Below are positions 49,387 to 60,566 of a stretch of 64,000 bases of DNA, in pieces (positions within the stretch are counted from its first letter, which is position 1; each line of letters opens with the position of its first letter). The stretch spans positions 24,147-88,146 of the forward strand of contig CACEZB010000004.1 in assembly GCA_902563835.1 (NCBI GenBank). The letters run 5' to 3'. The position numbers and the translations under genes are program-made. The stretch comes from an uncultured SAR86 cluster bacterium (lineage in GTDB: Bacteria > Pseudomonadota > Gammaproteobacteria > Magnimaribacterales > D2472). The notes below the pieces were generated by a model. The model saw only the letters and a list, made by a program, of their open reading frames with translations. It did not search any database and was not told the DNA's origin.

Positions 49387-50154
49387 AAAATCTTCTTGAA
49401 TTATTAGCTCTGGATTTATTTTTACTTTATTTAAATATACTGTCCAATGAAGGTGTGGGCCAGTCACTCTTCCTGTTGAACCAACCTCACCAATTTTTTG
49501 ACCTTGCTCAACAAATTGATTTTTAATTACATTGACTTTTGATAGGTGACTGTATGAAGTTAATAACCCATATCCATGATCAATAATGATGAAATTTCCT
49601 GAATAAAAAAAATCACCTATTAAAATAATTTTTCCTTTAGCAGGAGCGACTATTTTGGTACCAGAGAGCGCAGCAATATCTAAGGCTAAATGAGGAGATC
49701 TGGGTAAGTCATTTATAAATCTGCGTTTACCATATCTGCTAGAGATAATTCCTTCCACAGGCTGTATAAAATTAAACTTAGGTTTATATACTGTGGTATA
49801 CGAATTTAAAGTATTTTTTATAATTTGAGATTCTTTGTATGCTCGTTGAGAATCTTCTTCACTTAAACTGACCATAGAAGTATTTTCAATTTTTATCCTA
49901 GATTCACCAAAATCTTTATTATTTACATAAATACTTTCATTATTTATTAATATTGATTTTCCTTGTTTATCAAATGGCAATGGAATTAATTCATAAATAT
50001 CACCCATAATGTTAACTGTAAGATTATTAGTAGTTTTATTTTTATTATTAAGCTTAATAGCAATAATTTCCCCAGGATCTCCTGAGAAAGAGGCATCCAT
50101 ATTATTTATTAGAAATGTTAACGAAAGAATTATTAAAAAATGAAATTTAGTCAT
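49369..50154 (-). CDS. M23 family metallopeptidase
   Basis: ISSRYGKRRFINDLPRSPHLALDIAA, GRVTGPHLHW. Confidence 0.93.
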   Translation of the reverse strand: MTKFHFLIILSLTFLINNMDASFSGDPGEIIAIKLNNKNKTTNNLTVNIMGDIYELIPLPFDKQGKSILINNESIYVNNKDFGESRIKIENTSMVSLSEEDSQRAYKESQIIKNTLNSYTTVYKPKFNFIQPVEGIISSRYGKRRFINDLPRSPHLALDIAALSGTKIVAPAKGKIILIGDFFYSGNFIIIDHGYGLLTSYSHLSKVNVIKNQFVEQGQKIGEVGSTGRVTGPHLHWTVYLNKVKINPELIIQEDFLKSLL

Positions 50155-51508
50155 TGTTTAAAACTTCAATATCCATCAAACCATCGCTTAATCTTGCTTT
50201 TAGCTTTTCTCCCTTAGCAACTTTTTTTGTAGATTTAATTGCTTCACCTTTTTTGTTCATTACAATTGCATAACCTCTATCTAAAATTGATAGAGGATTA
50301 AGTATTTCTATATTTTTATATAACTTCGCTAATAGGTTGATATTAAATTGGATCTTTTGACTAATTCCTCTATTAAGATTATTAAATAATGAATTAACCT
50401 TATCATGCATTAAATCCAATTTTGATATGGGGTTATTGTTATTCAGATTATCTGACAATCTTTCAAGTTTATTTTTATTATTAGATATTAATAATTTTTT
50501 TTGTTGCCTTATTTTTAAATCTAAATTATCAAGATGTTGTGATTTTTCTCTTAGCAAAGTTAAAGGATCTTTTAATTTAGACTTATTTAAATTAATTAAC
50601 TGATTAAGATTCTCAAGATAGTTGTAAATATTTTTCCTTAGCTCGTCTTTATATTTTAGAATTTCATCTTTTAACTTAAAATTAAATTCAGTTACTAGCT
50701 CAGCTGATGCAGTTGGTGTTGGGACTCTTATGTCTGAAACAAAATCACAAATAGTGAAGTCTATTTCATGACCGACACCTGATATTGTTGGAATGGGGAA
50801 TGAGAATATCTCTCTCGCTAATTCTTCATTATTAAAACACCACAAATCCTCAATAGACCCACCACCTCTTGAAAGTATTACTACATCTATTTTATTTTCA
50901 GGATTCTCTCTATTGAAGCTAATAATTCTATTTAAAGCATTTATTATAGATATATGTGCTTCATCTCCTTGAACAGTAGCTTCACTTAATGATATTTCCA
51001 AGGTAGGAGCTCTTCTATTAATAGTAGAAATGATATCTTGGAATGCCGCAGTACTAGAAGAAGTGATAATTCCAATATGTTTTGGTGATGAGGGCAGCTG
51101 CTTCTTTTTATCTAAATTAAATAATCCTTCTTGTTCAAGCTTATTTTTTAGAACTTCAAATTTTTGCATTAGATTTCCAGCTCCTGCTGGCTCAATTGTT
51201 TTAACAATTAATTGGTAATCGCCTCTTGGAGCATAAATGCTGACCTGACCCCTAAGAACACATTGATCGCCATCTTTAGGAGAGAAATTTAACTTAATAT
51301 TTTGATTCTTAAACATTGCACATCTAATTGCGCCATCTGCATCCTTTAGAGTGAAATACATATGTCCAGAACTTGGTTTTGCTAAGTTTGAAATTTCGCC
51401 AACAACAGATACATTACTGAAGTTATTCTCTAATAAATATTTAGCAGATTTGTTTAACTCACCTACTGAGATAATTTCATCATTCTGAATTACAATATTA
51501 TCAGCCAT
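50147..51508 (-). CDS. xseA: Exodeoxyribonuclease VII large subunit
   Basis: VGEISNLAKPSSGHMYFTLKD, RGGGSIEDLWCFN, VGHEIDFTICDFVSDIRVPTPTASAE. Confidence 0.97.
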   Translation of the reverse strand: MADNIVIQNDEIISVGELNKSAKYLLENNFSNVSVVGEISNLAKPSSGHMYFTLKDADGAIRCAMFKNQNIKLNFSPKDGDQCVLRGQVSIYAPRGDYQLIVKTIEPAGAGNLMQKFEVLKNKLEQEGLFNLDKKKQLPSSPKHIGIITSSSTAAFQDIISTINRRAPTLEISLSEATVQGDEAHISIINALNRIISFNRENPENKIDVVILSRGGGSIEDLWCFNNEELAREIFSFPIPTISGVGHEIDFTICDFVSDIRVPTPTASAELVTEFNFKLKDEILKYKDELRKNIYNYLENLNQLINLNKSKLKDPLTLLREKSQHLDNLDLKIRQQKKLLISNNKNKLERLSDNLNNNNPISKLDLMHDKVNSLFNNLNRGISQKIQFNINLLAKLYKNIEILNPLSILDRGYAIVMNKKGEAIKSTKKVAKGEKLKARLSDGLMDIEVLNND

Positions 51509-51525
51509 ATTTAAAGTATAACTTT

Positions 51526-52410
51526 ATGAAATATAATTTACAGCGAACAAATTATTTCCTTATTTTATCCTTTGGCGCAATGTTGATAGGTTTTGCACCA
51601 ATTTTTGTAAAGTTAAGCTCTTTATCTTCTACCGCAATAACTTTTTATAGAATGTTTTTAGCAATTCCATTCTTATTTATGCTCAACTATAAGCTTAATA
51701 AAAAATTTTTATTTAATGTAAAAAATAAGAAAACAATTATATATGCTGCATTTGCTGCGTTAGCATTTACAGTGGATTTAACTTTGTGGCATTTTAGTAT
51801 GGACATAACTTCAATTTCTAATGCCACAATAATAGTGAATTCTGCTCCAATTTTTGTTGCCATACTTTCTTTTATTTTTTTTAAAGAAAGATTATCTAAA
51901 GAATTTCTTATTTCATTCTTAATAACTTATATCGGTATTATAGGATTAATCTATTATTCAAATAATTATATTAACGGAAAAGTTTTAGGAGATATCTTGT
52001 GTCTAATAGCTGCTTTATTTTATGGTGTTTATTTACTTGTTATATCAAAGCTAGGCGATGAGGATTCTTTAAACATTATTTTTTATACAACTTTATTCTG
52101 TTGTATGTTTTCTATAGTTCCAATGCTTATAGAGAGAGGAGAGATGGTGCCTACATCTGCTTTTGATTGGATAAATTTATTATTGATGGCTGTTCTTTGT
52201 CAATTTGGAGGCCAATACTTTATAACACATGGAATTGGAAAAATTTCAGCATCTGATGGATCAATTGGGCTTTTAATGCAACCCTTAACGGCAACGATTC
52301 TTGCTACAATTATTTTTTCAGAAATTTTAAATTTTATACAAATAATATTTGTTCTTGTTACGCTCTTTGGTATTTATCTTGCAAGAATAAATATTGTAAA
52401 AGTTAATTAA
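51526..52410 (+). CDS. EamA/DMT family transporter
   Basis: Ten TM pattern, two EamA repeats. Confidence 0.9.
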   Translation: MKYNLQRTNYFLILSFGAMLIGFAPIFVKLSSLSSTAITFYRMFLAIPFLFMLNYKLNKKFLFNVKNKKTIIYAAFAALAFTVDLTLWHFSMDITSISNATIIVNSAPIFVAILSFIFFKERLSKEFLISFLITYIGIIGLIYYSNNYINGKVLGDILCLIAALFYGVYLLVISKLGDEDSLNIIFYTTLFCCMFSIVPMLIERGEMVPTSAFDWINLLLMAVLCQFGGQYFITHGIGKISASDGSIGLLMQPLTATILATIIFSEILNFIQIIFVLVTLFGIYLARINIVKVN

Positions 52411-52501
52411 CTTTTGATAAACATTTATTCGCATTAGATTCTTATTATAGACTTTGGTCTAAAGCTTTATATAATAAACGAAATCTTAGGATTGAAATTT
52501 T

Positions 52502-52578
52502 GGGTGATTAGCTCAGTTTGGTAGAGCATCTCGTTTACACCGAGAGGGTCGGCAGTTCGAACCTGTCATCACCCACCA
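52502..52578 (+). tRNA. tRNA-Val(TAC)
   Basis: GGGTGAT/ATCACCC acceptor, loop TTTACAC, CCA encoded. Confidence 0.96.
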
Positions 52579-52627
52579 TTTATAGTTGCAGTTTTATATA
52601 GAATATATATTATGCAAGCTTAAATGT

Positions 52628-52702
52628 GGTCCGGTAGTTAAACGGTTATAATTCCGCCCTGTCACGGCGGCGTTCGGGGTTCGATTCCCCGTCGGACCGC
52701 CA
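52628..52702 (+). tRNA. tRNA-Asp(GTC)
   Basis: GGTCCGG acceptor, anticodon GTC in CCGCCCTGTCACGGCGG, G73, CCA encoded. Confidence 0.95.
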
Positions 52703-52711
52703 CGTTTAGAC

Positions 52712-53119
52712 ATGAATACACTAATTATCAGTTTATTAATATTATGTTATTCCTTAATATTGGGGATAATTTTTGCTCAAGTCTTGATAACAGCGCCAGT
52801 TGTTTTTAAGGTTCTTGATGACCAAAATGCATCTAAATTTCTGAGAAAGATCTTTCCTAGATATTACTTTTTATTATTATTAATTTCTCTTTTAGCATTA
52901 TTAATATCTTATTTGTTTTTTAAGACATTTGATTTATATATATCTGTTGTAGCGGTCTTTTTTTCTTTTTTAGGCTATGTAATTATACCAATAACAAATA
53001 GTGCACGTGATAGGGGCTGGGATAGTATATTTAAATGGTTACATAACCTTAGTGTTTTTAATACTATTGTCATTATGGGTATAGCAATAATACAGATTTT
53101 TAGAGCAACCACTTTTTAA
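52712..53119 (+). CDS. DUF4149-like membrane protein
   Basis: Four TM segments; FLRKIFPRYY. Confidence 0.65.
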   Translation: MNTLIISLLILCYSLILGIIFAQVLITAPVVFKVLDDQNASKFLRKIFPRYYFLLLLISLLALLISYLFFKTFDLYISVVAVFFSFLGYVIIPITNSARDRGWDSIFKWLHNLSVFNTIVIMGIAIIQIFRATTF

Positions 53120-53128
53120 ATTAATAAT

Positions 53129-54139
53129 ATGAAAACTTTTAAAAAAGTTGCTGTTCTTGGGGGAGGAAGTTTCGGAACTGTCTTGGCAAACTTGGCTGCC
53201 TCAAATGGTTATAAAGTTTCTTTATGGGTAAGAGATGCTGAACAAGCATTAAGAATTAACTCCGAGGGAGCAAATACCTCATATCATCCAGAATTAAAAC
53301 TTTCTGATAATATACAAGCAACTGATGATCTAAATGAAGTAATGAGAAGTGCTTCGACTATTTTTATTGCAACCCCAAGTATTATTTTTGAACAGATTAT
53401 GCATCGTATTTCTGAATTAATAGATGACAAAGCTTATGTAATATCGTGTACAAAAGGAATATTAGGGAATCCATTTAGATCTATGACTGACGTTATTCAG
53501 AGCAAAATTAAGAATGATGTCGGTGTGCTAAGCGGGCCAAATTTAGCAAAGGAAATTGCACAGAATAAAATTGCCGGTACTGTAATAGCGTCTAATAATG
53601 ACGACCTAATAAAATTAGTTAAAGATATTTTATCTTCCAAAACATTTAAAATCTTTTCTAGCAATGACATACAGGGCGTTGAACTGGGAGGGGCTTTAAA
53701 AAATATCTATGCAATTATTTGTGGATTGGCTGATTCTCTCAAGGTCGGAGAAAATGCTTTGGGTTTGATTCTAACAAGAAGCATGGCTGAAATGAGCAGA
53801 TTTGCAGTAGCAAAGGGAGCTAATCCAGTAACATTCCTTGGGCTTTCAGGAATGGGTGATTTGGTAGCTACTTGCACATCAACTTTATCCAGAAATTATC
53901 AGCTAGGGTATAATTTGGGCACAGGAATGGGTTTAGATGATGCAAAAGATAATGTTGGTCAGGTTGCAGAAGGCATTAGAACGCTTGAGGTAATAAGAAA
54001 TGAATCTATAAGCTTAGATTTAAAGATGCCACTCATTGAGTCTTTATATAATATAATATATAAAAACTCATCCCCAGATTCATTAATTACTGATTTAATT
54101 AATAATCCTCATGAAGTTGATGTAGAATTTAAATTATGA
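53129..54139 (+). CDS. gpsA: NAD(P)H-dependent glycerol-3-phosphate dehydrogenase
   Basis: VLGGGSFGTVLANLAASNG, VLSGPNLAKEIA, GLSGMGDLVATCTSTLSRNYQLG. Confidence 0.97.
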   Translation: MKTFKKVAVLGGGSFGTVLANLAASNGYKVSLWVRDAEQALRINSEGANTSYHPELKLSDNIQATDDLNEVMRSASTIFIATPSIIFEQIMHRISELIDDKAYVISCTKGILGNPFRSMTDVIQSKIKNDVGVLSGPNLAKEIAQNKIAGTVIASNNDDLIKLVKDILSSKTFKIFSSNDIQGVELGGALKNIYAIICGLADSLKVGENALGLILTRSMAEMSRFAVAKGANPVTFLGLSGMGDLVATCTSTLSRNYQLGYNLGTGMGLDDAKDNVGQVAEGIRTLEVIRNESISLDLKMPLIESLYNIIYKNSSPDSLITDLINNPHEVDVEFKL

Positions 54140-54480
54140 ATAATATAGATATAGATAAAGAAGAAATCTTAAAAACAAGCAAATGGATAAGATTCATTTT
54201 TATGGTTGTATATGCGTTTGTTATTAATTTCGCTCTTACAATAAGCATTGGCTTAGCATTCATACAATTCCTATTTGTTTTATTTACATCAAAGGTGAAT
54301 GAATCTATAGCAAGTATTAATTCTCACATTATAGATTTTTTTAATGATTCTATTGCCTTTCTTTTATTTCAGACTGAAGAAAAACCTTTCCCTTTCAAAA
54401 GCACTAATAAAGATGAAGTGGTTATTGAGGTTGATTCAGATGATGTGTCTGAAGAAGATATTCAGGAATCCAAAGATTAA
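54136..54480 (+). CDS. DUF4389-like membrane protein
   Basis: TM pattern, F-QTEEKPFPF motif, ATGA overlap with gpsA. Confidence 0.75.
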   Translation: MNNIDIDKEEILKTSKWIRFIFMVVYAFVINFALTISIGLAFIQFLFVLFTSKVNESIASINSHIIDFFNDSIAFLLFQTEEKPFPFKSTNKDEVVIEVDSDDVSEEDIQESKD

Positions 54481-54484
54481 TCTG

Positions 54485-55318
54485 TTATTGCTTTTCAGCT
54501 GATTGCAATGTCTGAAGAATTAAAGTATTTATAGTCATTGGTCCTACACCACCAGGAACTGGGGTATAAGCAGAAGCTATATCCTCGATACCATCTAAGT
54601 CTATATCACCACATTTTTCAGGATGATAACCAGCATCAATCACAATAGCATCTTTTTTTATCCAGTCTGATTTTATAAATTTAGGGATTCCAACAGCTCC
54701 AACTATAAGATCTGCATTTTTTATAATAGCTTCTATATTTTTAGTTCTTGAATGACAAATTGTAACTGTTGCATGTAAATTAAGCAGCATCATTGCCATG
54801 GGCTTTCCAAGAATAGGGCTTCTTCCAACCACAACAGCATTTAGGCCTTTAACATCAAGTTTGTAATGTTCAATTAATCTTATAATTCCAGCAGGGGTGC
54901 ATGATCCATAAGCATCAATTCCCATGCTCATATTTCCAAATCCCAAACAAGTAACGCCATCTACATCTTTTTTTATATCAATCGCATCAAAGCATAATCT
55001 TTCATCTATTTGAGATGGAACAGGGTGTTGTAGCAAAATTCCATGAACGTTTTTATCATTATTTAGTTTATGAATAGCAGTAAGCAATTCATCAGTAGTT
55101 GTACTTTCAGGAAGCTCTACAGCAATAGATTCCATACCTACTCTAGTGCAAGTATTCCTTTTCATTTTTACATAAGTTTCTGATGCAGGGTCATTACCAA
55201 CAAGAATAGTTGCTAAAGTTGGTTTTACTCCATTTTTTACTAGATCATTAACTCTATTTTTTATTGCATCTTCAGAAATAGCTGATAATTCTTTTCCATC
55301 TAATTTAATTGCTGTCAT
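54485..55318 (-). CDS. folD: Bifunctional methylenetetrahydrofolate dehydrogenase/cyclohydrolase
   Basis: [54 protein letters not shown]. Confidence 0.98.
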   Translation of the reverse strand: MTAIKLDGKELSAISEDAIKNRVNDLVKNGVKPTLATILVGNDPASETYVKMKRNTCTRVGMESIAVELPESTTTDELLTAIHKLNNDKNVHGILLQHPVPSQIDERLCFDAIDIKKDVDGVTCLGFGNMSMGIDAYGSCTPAGIIRLIEHYKLDVKGLNAVVVGRSPILGKPMAMMLLNLHATVTICHSRTKNIEAIIKNADLIVGAVGIPKFIKSDWIKKDAIVIDAGYHPEKCGDIDLDGIEDIASAYTPVPGGVGPMTINTLILQTLQSAEKQ

Positions 55319-55397
55319 GTTAATATTATCTCATTAATTAATATTTATGCCCATGAAGATTGCTTATTTATTCTATTAACTTTAACATTTGCATTCT

Positions 55398-55474
55398 CGG
55401 GGTATAGCGCAGTCTGGTAGCGCACTCGCTTTGGGAGCGAGTGGTCGTAAGTTCGAATCTTACTACCCCGACCA
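55398..55474 (+). tRNA. tRNA-Pro(TGG)
   Basis: CGGGGTA/TACCCCG, loop TTTGGGA, CCA encoded. Confidence 0.96.
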
Positions 55475-55475
55475 A

Positions 55476-55552
<77 letters not shown>

Positions 55553-55576
55553 TTTCAAGATATAATTATATTTACT

Positions 55577-56509
55577 ATGTTTGAAGTCGCTGCCTTATAT
55601 AAATTTTCAAAGATTTTGGATCCATTCAAAACTCATAACTTTATTCGTTCTAAATTAAAAGATTTATCTGTATATGGGACTATATTAGTTGGTAGTGAAG
55701 GGCTTAACGGAACTATTTCTGCAGCAAATAAAAAGAATTTATCTGATGCTATAAGTTTTTTAAAACAAATAAATGGCTTAGATGATTTGGATATAAAGTA
55801 TTCCAGTTCTAATAAAAACCCATTTGTTAGGCTTAAAGTTAAATTAAAAAAAGAAATTGTCACAATTGGAGATGAGTCTATAGATCCCACGATTGAGGTT
55901 GGAGAATATTTAAATCCTAATGAATGGAACAAGCTTCTAGAAGATGATGAAATAATTCTTATAGATACAAGGAATAATTATGAATATTCTATAGGCACAT
56001 TTAAAAAATCAATAAATCCAAATACAACTAAATTTAGAGAATTCCCCAAATGGCTCGAAAAACAGGAATTTTCAAATAGCGATAAAAAGAATAAAAAAGT
56101 AGCAATGTTTTGCACCGGGGGCATTAGATGTGAAAAGGCATCATCACTTATGAAAAAAAATGGTTTTAAAAACGTTTATCACCTTAAAGGTGGTATTTTA
56201 AAATATTTTGAATCTATGCCAGAAGAAAAAACTATGTGGCAGGGAGAGTGTTTCGTATTTGATGACAGAGTTTCTGTAAAACATGATTTGTCAGTTGGTA
56301 CATATGATATGTGTCATGGATGCAGAATGCCAATTACATCAAATGATAAGGCTTCAAAAAATTATATTAGAGGGGTTGCTTGTCCAAACTGTTTTGATAA
56401 AACAACAGAAGAACAAAAATCAAGATATATGAGCAGACAAAAGCAGGTTGACCTTGCAAAGGTACGTAATCAAAAACATATTGGACCTAAAGAAGAAATA
56501 TTTAATTAA
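55577..56509 (+). CDS. trhO: tRNA uridine hydroxylase TrhO/YceA-like rhodanese protein
   Basis: GSEGLNGTISA, rhodanese CTGGIRCEKASS, DDRVSVKHDL, CHGCRMPI. Confidence 0.93.
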   Translation: MFEVAALYKFSKILDPFKTHNFIRSKLKDLSVYGTILVGSEGLNGTISAANKKNLSDAISFLKQINGLDDLDIKYSSSNKNPFVRLKVKLKKEIVTIGDESIDPTIEVGEYLNPNEWNKLLEDDEIILIDTRNNYEYSIGTFKKSINPNTTKFREFPKWLEKQEFSNSDKKNKKVAMFCTGGIRCEKASSLMKKNGFKNVYHLKGGILKYFESMPEEKTMWQGECFVFDDRVSVKHDLSVGTYDMCHGCRMPITSNDKASKNYIRGVACPNCFDKTTEEQKSRYMSRQKQVDLAKVRNQKHIGPKEEIFN

Positions 56510-56514
56510 GATTT

Positions 56515-57162
56515 ATGAAAATACCAATACTATATTCATTTAAAAGATGTCCATATGCAATGCGAGCAAGGATGGCATTACAAATGGCAAATATTAAATG
56601 TGAAATTAGGGAAATAAAGCTAAATAACAAACCCCATCATATGCTAGCAGCCTCTTCAAAAGGAACAGTGCCTGTTTTAATTCTTGAAGATAAGGTGATT
56701 GATGAAAGCAACGATATTATTAATTGGGTTATGAATATAACAAATATATTTGAAAACAATCTCAATGAAGAGCAAATTGATCTTACTGAACATTTCATTA
56801 AAGTATTTGATGAAAGATTTAAATTTCATCTAGATAGATATAAATATTCAAATAGATATGTAGATTCTGATGCAGAATTCCATCGTTCTGAATGTTATAA
56901 AATTCTTCTTTACCTAGAAGATATCATATCTGATGATAATTGGATTTTTGGTTCTAAATTAGGGAAGCTTGATATCTCTATCTTGCCATTTATTAGACAG
57001 TTCAGAATTGCTAATATTGAATGGTTCGATTCTCAGTTAGAAATTATAAAAGTTCAAAAACTTCTAAATAATTTTTTAGATTCTAAATTGTATAAAAAAA
57101 TTATGCATAATTATGATGAGTGGGATATTGGCTCAAAGCCTGCTTATTTCCCCTTTAACTAA
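56515..57162 (+). CDS. Glutathione S-transferase family protein
   Basis: N-terminal SFKRCPYAMRARMAL and GTVPVLILEDKVIDES. Confidence 0.9.
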   Translation: MKIPILYSFKRCPYAMRARMALQMANIKCEIREIKLNNKPHHMLAASSKGTVPVLILEDKVIDESNDIINWVMNITNIFENNLNEEQIDLTEHFIKVFDERFKFHLDRYKYSNRYVDSDAEFHRSECYKILLYLEDIISDDNWIFGSKLGKLDISILPFIRQFRIANIEWFDSQLEIIKVQKLLNNFLDSKLYKKIMHNYDEWDIGSKPAYFPFN

Positions 57163-57173
57163 TCAGACAATCT

Positions 57174-57644
57174 TTACCACAAATGAACAATCACATCTTT
57201 ATTATCAACAATTATTGCCTTACTTTTATTGCAATACTTTACAGACTTTAGATCTGAAAAAGTTTCATATTCAATACATTTTTTTAATACAAACATGACC
57301 AGATTCTTTAATGCGGTTTTAAGTCTATTGAGCTGCCCATTGTCTAAATAAGGATTTTCATTAATTTCGTCTCCTATTGATATAAATTTATCATTTAGTT
57401 TACCAAAACTATTATCTTCTTTATCGCTCCATATTGGACCTACTTTTTGCAATTCATATTCCCATACTTTATCGTAAACCATCCATAAATGCTTATATCT
57501 TGCATTCCATAAAGTAACAGCATTAACATTATTAGATTTTCTTTTCTTTTTGTAATTAGCATCCTGAATTGTCATTCTAGACCAATAAACTGGATTACCA
57601 ATTCGCTTTGCTCCAGCCCCAGGCACATATGGGAATCTTGCCAT
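57174..57644 (-). CDS. Hypothetical protein
   Basis: Intact 156 aa ORF between two recognised genes; no family recognised. Confidence 0.5.
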   Translation of the reverse strand: MARFPYVPGAGAKRIGNPVYWSRMTIQDANYKKKRKSNNVNAVTLWNARYKHLWMVYDKVWEYELQKVGPIWSDKEDNSFGKLNDKFISIGDEINENPYLDNGQLNRLKTALKNLVMFVLKKCIEYETFSDLKSVKYCNKSKAIIVDNKDVIVHLW

Positions 57645-57678
57645 TATAAATTAACCCCCATCACAATAAATTAATAAT

Positions 57679-59079
57679 TTACAAGCCAATAAAATCATAA
57701 GAAAGTGCTATTTTTTCTATAGCAGTTTTAAATGCTGCGGTTCTAAAATCAGGAATTCTTTTATTCTCTAAAAATACTTTTTTTACACTTTGAAATCCAT
57801 CAATCATCATGTCATCTAATCCAGATCTAACTAAATCTATTTCTTCGATACCATTAGCAAAGTTATCTTTATATTTTTTTGGCATCGTCTTACCCGTCAT
57901 ATCTTCAATCGCTTCTATTAGACTATTTAATTGAAGTTGATTCCTTCTTTTTTCCAATCTTCCAAATCTTATATGCCTTATATTCTTTACCCATTCAAAA
58001 TAACTAACAGCAACACCACCACCATTTGCAAGAATGTCTGGGATGATAAATTTTTTATTTTTGTTCAATATTTGATTTCCCTTATAACTAATTGGGCCAT
58101 TTGCAGCTTCAACTATTAAATTTGCTGATATATCTGCTGCATTTTTTTCAGTTATGACATTTTCTCTAGCAGCGGGAACCAAAATATCACATTTTCTTTT
58201 AATTAATAAAGATGAGTCTTTCAAAAAGTCAGCTTTTGGATAATTTTTAAAAGACTTATGCTTAACAAAATATTTTTTTGCATGTTCAACATTTATACCA
58301 TCTTTGTTGTATATACCGCCGTTATGTTCAGCAATGGCAATTAACTTTACACCATCATCTTCTGTTAGGAATTTTGAAGCATGATATCCAACATTTCCAA
58401 AGCCTTGCAAAATAAAAGATTTTGTTGAAAGGTCTTCATCAAGTTTTACTTTTTTAAGAAGATCAGGATTTCTAAAGAACTCTCTTATTATAAATTGTAC
58501 GCCTCTACCTGTAGCTTCCTCTCTTCCTACAAGACCGTTCTTATTCTCGGGCTTTCCTGTAACACATGCTGCACCATTAATATCTGCGGGATGTATTTTT
58601 CTATATTCATCAGCAATCCATGCCATTTCTTTTGAAGATGTTCCAATATCAGGTGCTGGAACATTCATGGATGGACTTATTAAGTCTCTTTTAATCAATT
58701 CTTGTGCAAATCTTCTGGTAATTTTTTCTAATTCTCTTTTATCCCACATAGAGGGATCAATTTTAAGACCACCTTTTGAACCCCCATAAGGAACATTAAT
58801 AATTGCGCATTTGTAAGACATTAAAGCTGCTAGAGCTTCAACTTCTTCTGCATTGGTAGCCATATCAAACCTAATTCCGCCTTTTGTAGGCTCCATATGC
58901 TCGGAGTGAACAGAGCGCCAGCCTTCAAATGTAAATATTTTTCCTCTCAGCCTAACCCCGAATCGAACAGTATAAGTAGAATTACACGTAATTATTTTAT
59001 TCGCCAAGCCAGCAGATAAATTTGTGAACTTAAGCGCCTTATCCACGTATTTAGTTGTATCTAATAGAAATTTATTCAT
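57679..59079 (-). CDS. Glu/Leu/Phe/Val dehydrogenase family protein
   Basis: MEPTKGGIRF, MSYKCAIINVPYGGSKGG, PAPDIGTSSKEMAWI, QGFGNVGYHA. Confidence 0.96.
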   Translation of the reverse strand: MNKFLLDTTKYVDKALKFTNLSAGLANKIITCNSTYTVRFGVRLRGKIFTFEGWRSVHSEHMEPTKGGIRFDMATNAEEVEALAALMSYKCAIINVPYGGSKGGLKIDPSMWDKRELEKITRRFAQELIKRDLISPSMNVPAPDIGTSSKEMAWIADEYRKIHPADINGAACVTGKPENKNGLVGREEATGRGVQFIIREFFRNPDLLKKVKLDEDLSTKSFILQGFGNVGYHASKFLTEDDGVKLIAIAEHNGGIYNKDGINVEHAKKYFVKHKSFKNYPKADFLKDSSLLIKRKCDILVPAARENVITEKNAADISANLIVEAANGPISYKGNQILNKNKKFIIPDILANGGGVAVSYFEWVKNIRHIRFGRLEKRRNQLQLNSLIEAIEDMTGKTMPKKYKDNFANGIEEIDLVRSGLDDMMIDGFQSVKKVFLENKRIPDFRTAAFKTAIEKIALSYDFIGL

Positions 59080-59167
59080 TATCTCCCACCTATAATAATT
59101 CATAATATATCAGTATTAATAAAAAAATAGATAATAATATTTTTTAAACTATAATAGCGAGTCTTGT

Positions 59168-59245
59168 GGCGGGCGTAGCTCAGTTGGTTAGAGCGCTGGA
59201 TTGTGGCTCCGGAGGCCGTGGGTTCGAACCCCATCGCTCGCCCCA
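59168..59245 (+). tRNA. tRNA-His(GTG)
   Basis: G-1:C73 pair, anticodon GTG in GGATTGTGGCTCC, CCA encoded. Confidence 0.95.
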
Positions 59246-59262
59246 TTTACAAGGTAAATAAA

Positions 59263-60558
59263 ATGAAAGTAAACATAAAAAAATTAAAAGATTTAGAAAG
59301 GAAGATAACAATTTCTATTCCTGTTGAGGATTATGCTTCTAAATTTAGTTCTAAATTAAAAAATGTTAAAACTAAGGCAAAAGTTGATGGTTTTAGAAAG
59401 GGGAATGTTCCAAATGATGTGCTTGAGCAAAGATATGGACAATCTATTCATGCAGAAGTAATCAATGAGCTTATTCAAGAATCATACCCAAAAGCAATTT
59501 CAGAAAATAATGTGAGACCAGCTTCATCACCTCAAGTTACAATCGATACAGAAGATCCTAAAAAACCAATTACTTATTCTGCGACCATTGAAGTATTTCC
59601 AGAAATTAAACCTAAGTTCTCTAGATGGAGCAGTTATGAAGAATATAGTATTGATATAGAAGAAAGTGATATCGATCTTGCTATTAATGATATTAAAAAA
59701 AGGTATGGTGATTGGAACGATGTATCAAGAAAGGCTCAAACAGATGACCAAGTTATTATAGATTTTCTAGGAAAAATAGACGGAGAAGAATTCGAAGGAA
59801 ATTCTTCAAAAGATTTTAAACTTATATTAGGTAGCAAATCTATGATTCCAGGTTTTGAAGATGGAATTATTGGTAAAAAGGCCTCTAAATTCAATATTAA
59901 CTGTAAATTTCCAGATGATTATTTTAAGAAAGATTTAGCAGGAGTAGATGTAGAGTTTGAGGTAGACCTTAAAAATGTACAAGAAATTACAGAAGCAAAA
60001 ATAGATCAAGAATTATTCACTAAACTTCAAATGGAAATTAAAGATAAGTCTGAATTCAGAGATGAAATTATTAAAAGAATGAGAAATGAGGTATCAATTC
60101 AAGAAAAAGAATTAACTAAGGAGTCTATGTATGAAACTTTGCTAAAAACAAATTCATTTAAGGCGCCAAATTCAACAATTAAAGAACAAGCAGACTTAAT
60201 GCGAAAAGATGCATTAATGAGAATTGGACATACCGAGGAAAATGCAAGCGATGATTTATTTCCTATTGATACTTTTCAGGATAGAGCTGATAAAAGAGTA
60301 AGACTTGATCTATTATTTGCAGAATTGATAAAGCATTTTGAAATCACTGTAGATAAAGGTCAAATCGATAATTTTATTGAAGAAGAATCAAAAAGATATA
60401 AAGATCCAGATCAATATAAGAAATGGATTGAAGGACAGCCGCAGCAATTGGAGCAGTTTAGAATGATAGTTTTAGAGGAACAATTGGTTGAAAAATTAAA
60501 AAATGCACTTAAATCAAAGAAGAAAGTGATAAAATTTTCAGAATTAGCTAATAAGTAG
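59263..60558 (+). CDS. tig: Trigger factor
   Basis: [20 protein letters not shown], PPIase-like region; start at MKVNIKKL rather than the tRNA-overlapping ORF start. Confidence 0.95.
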   Translation: MKVNIKKLKDLERKITISIPVEDYASKFSSKLKNVKTKAKVDGFRKGNVPNDVLEQRYGQSIHAEVINELIQESYPKAISENNVRPASSPQVTIDTEDPKKPITYSATIEVFPEIKPKFSRWSSYEEYSIDIEESDIDLAINDIKKRYGDWNDVSRKAQTDDQVIIDFLGKIDGEEFEGNSSKDFKLILGSKSMIPGFEDGIIGKKASKFNINCKFPDDYFKKDLAGVDVEFEVDLKNVQEITEAKIDQELFTKLQMEIKDKSEFRDEIIKRMRNEVSIQEKELTKESMYETLLKTNSFKAPNSTIKEQADLMRKDALMRIGHTEENASDDLFPIDTFQDRADKRVRLDLLFAELIKHFEITVDKGQIDNFIEEESKRYKDPDQYKKWIEGQPQQLEQFRMIVLEEQLVEKLKNALKSKKKVIKFSELANK

Positions 60559-60566
60559 GAATAATT

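Noticed and set aside
59203-59262. N-terminal extension of trigger factor (MAPEAVGSNPIARPIYKVNK)
   Set aside because: Lies within tRNA-His; true start is MKVNIKKL at 59263.
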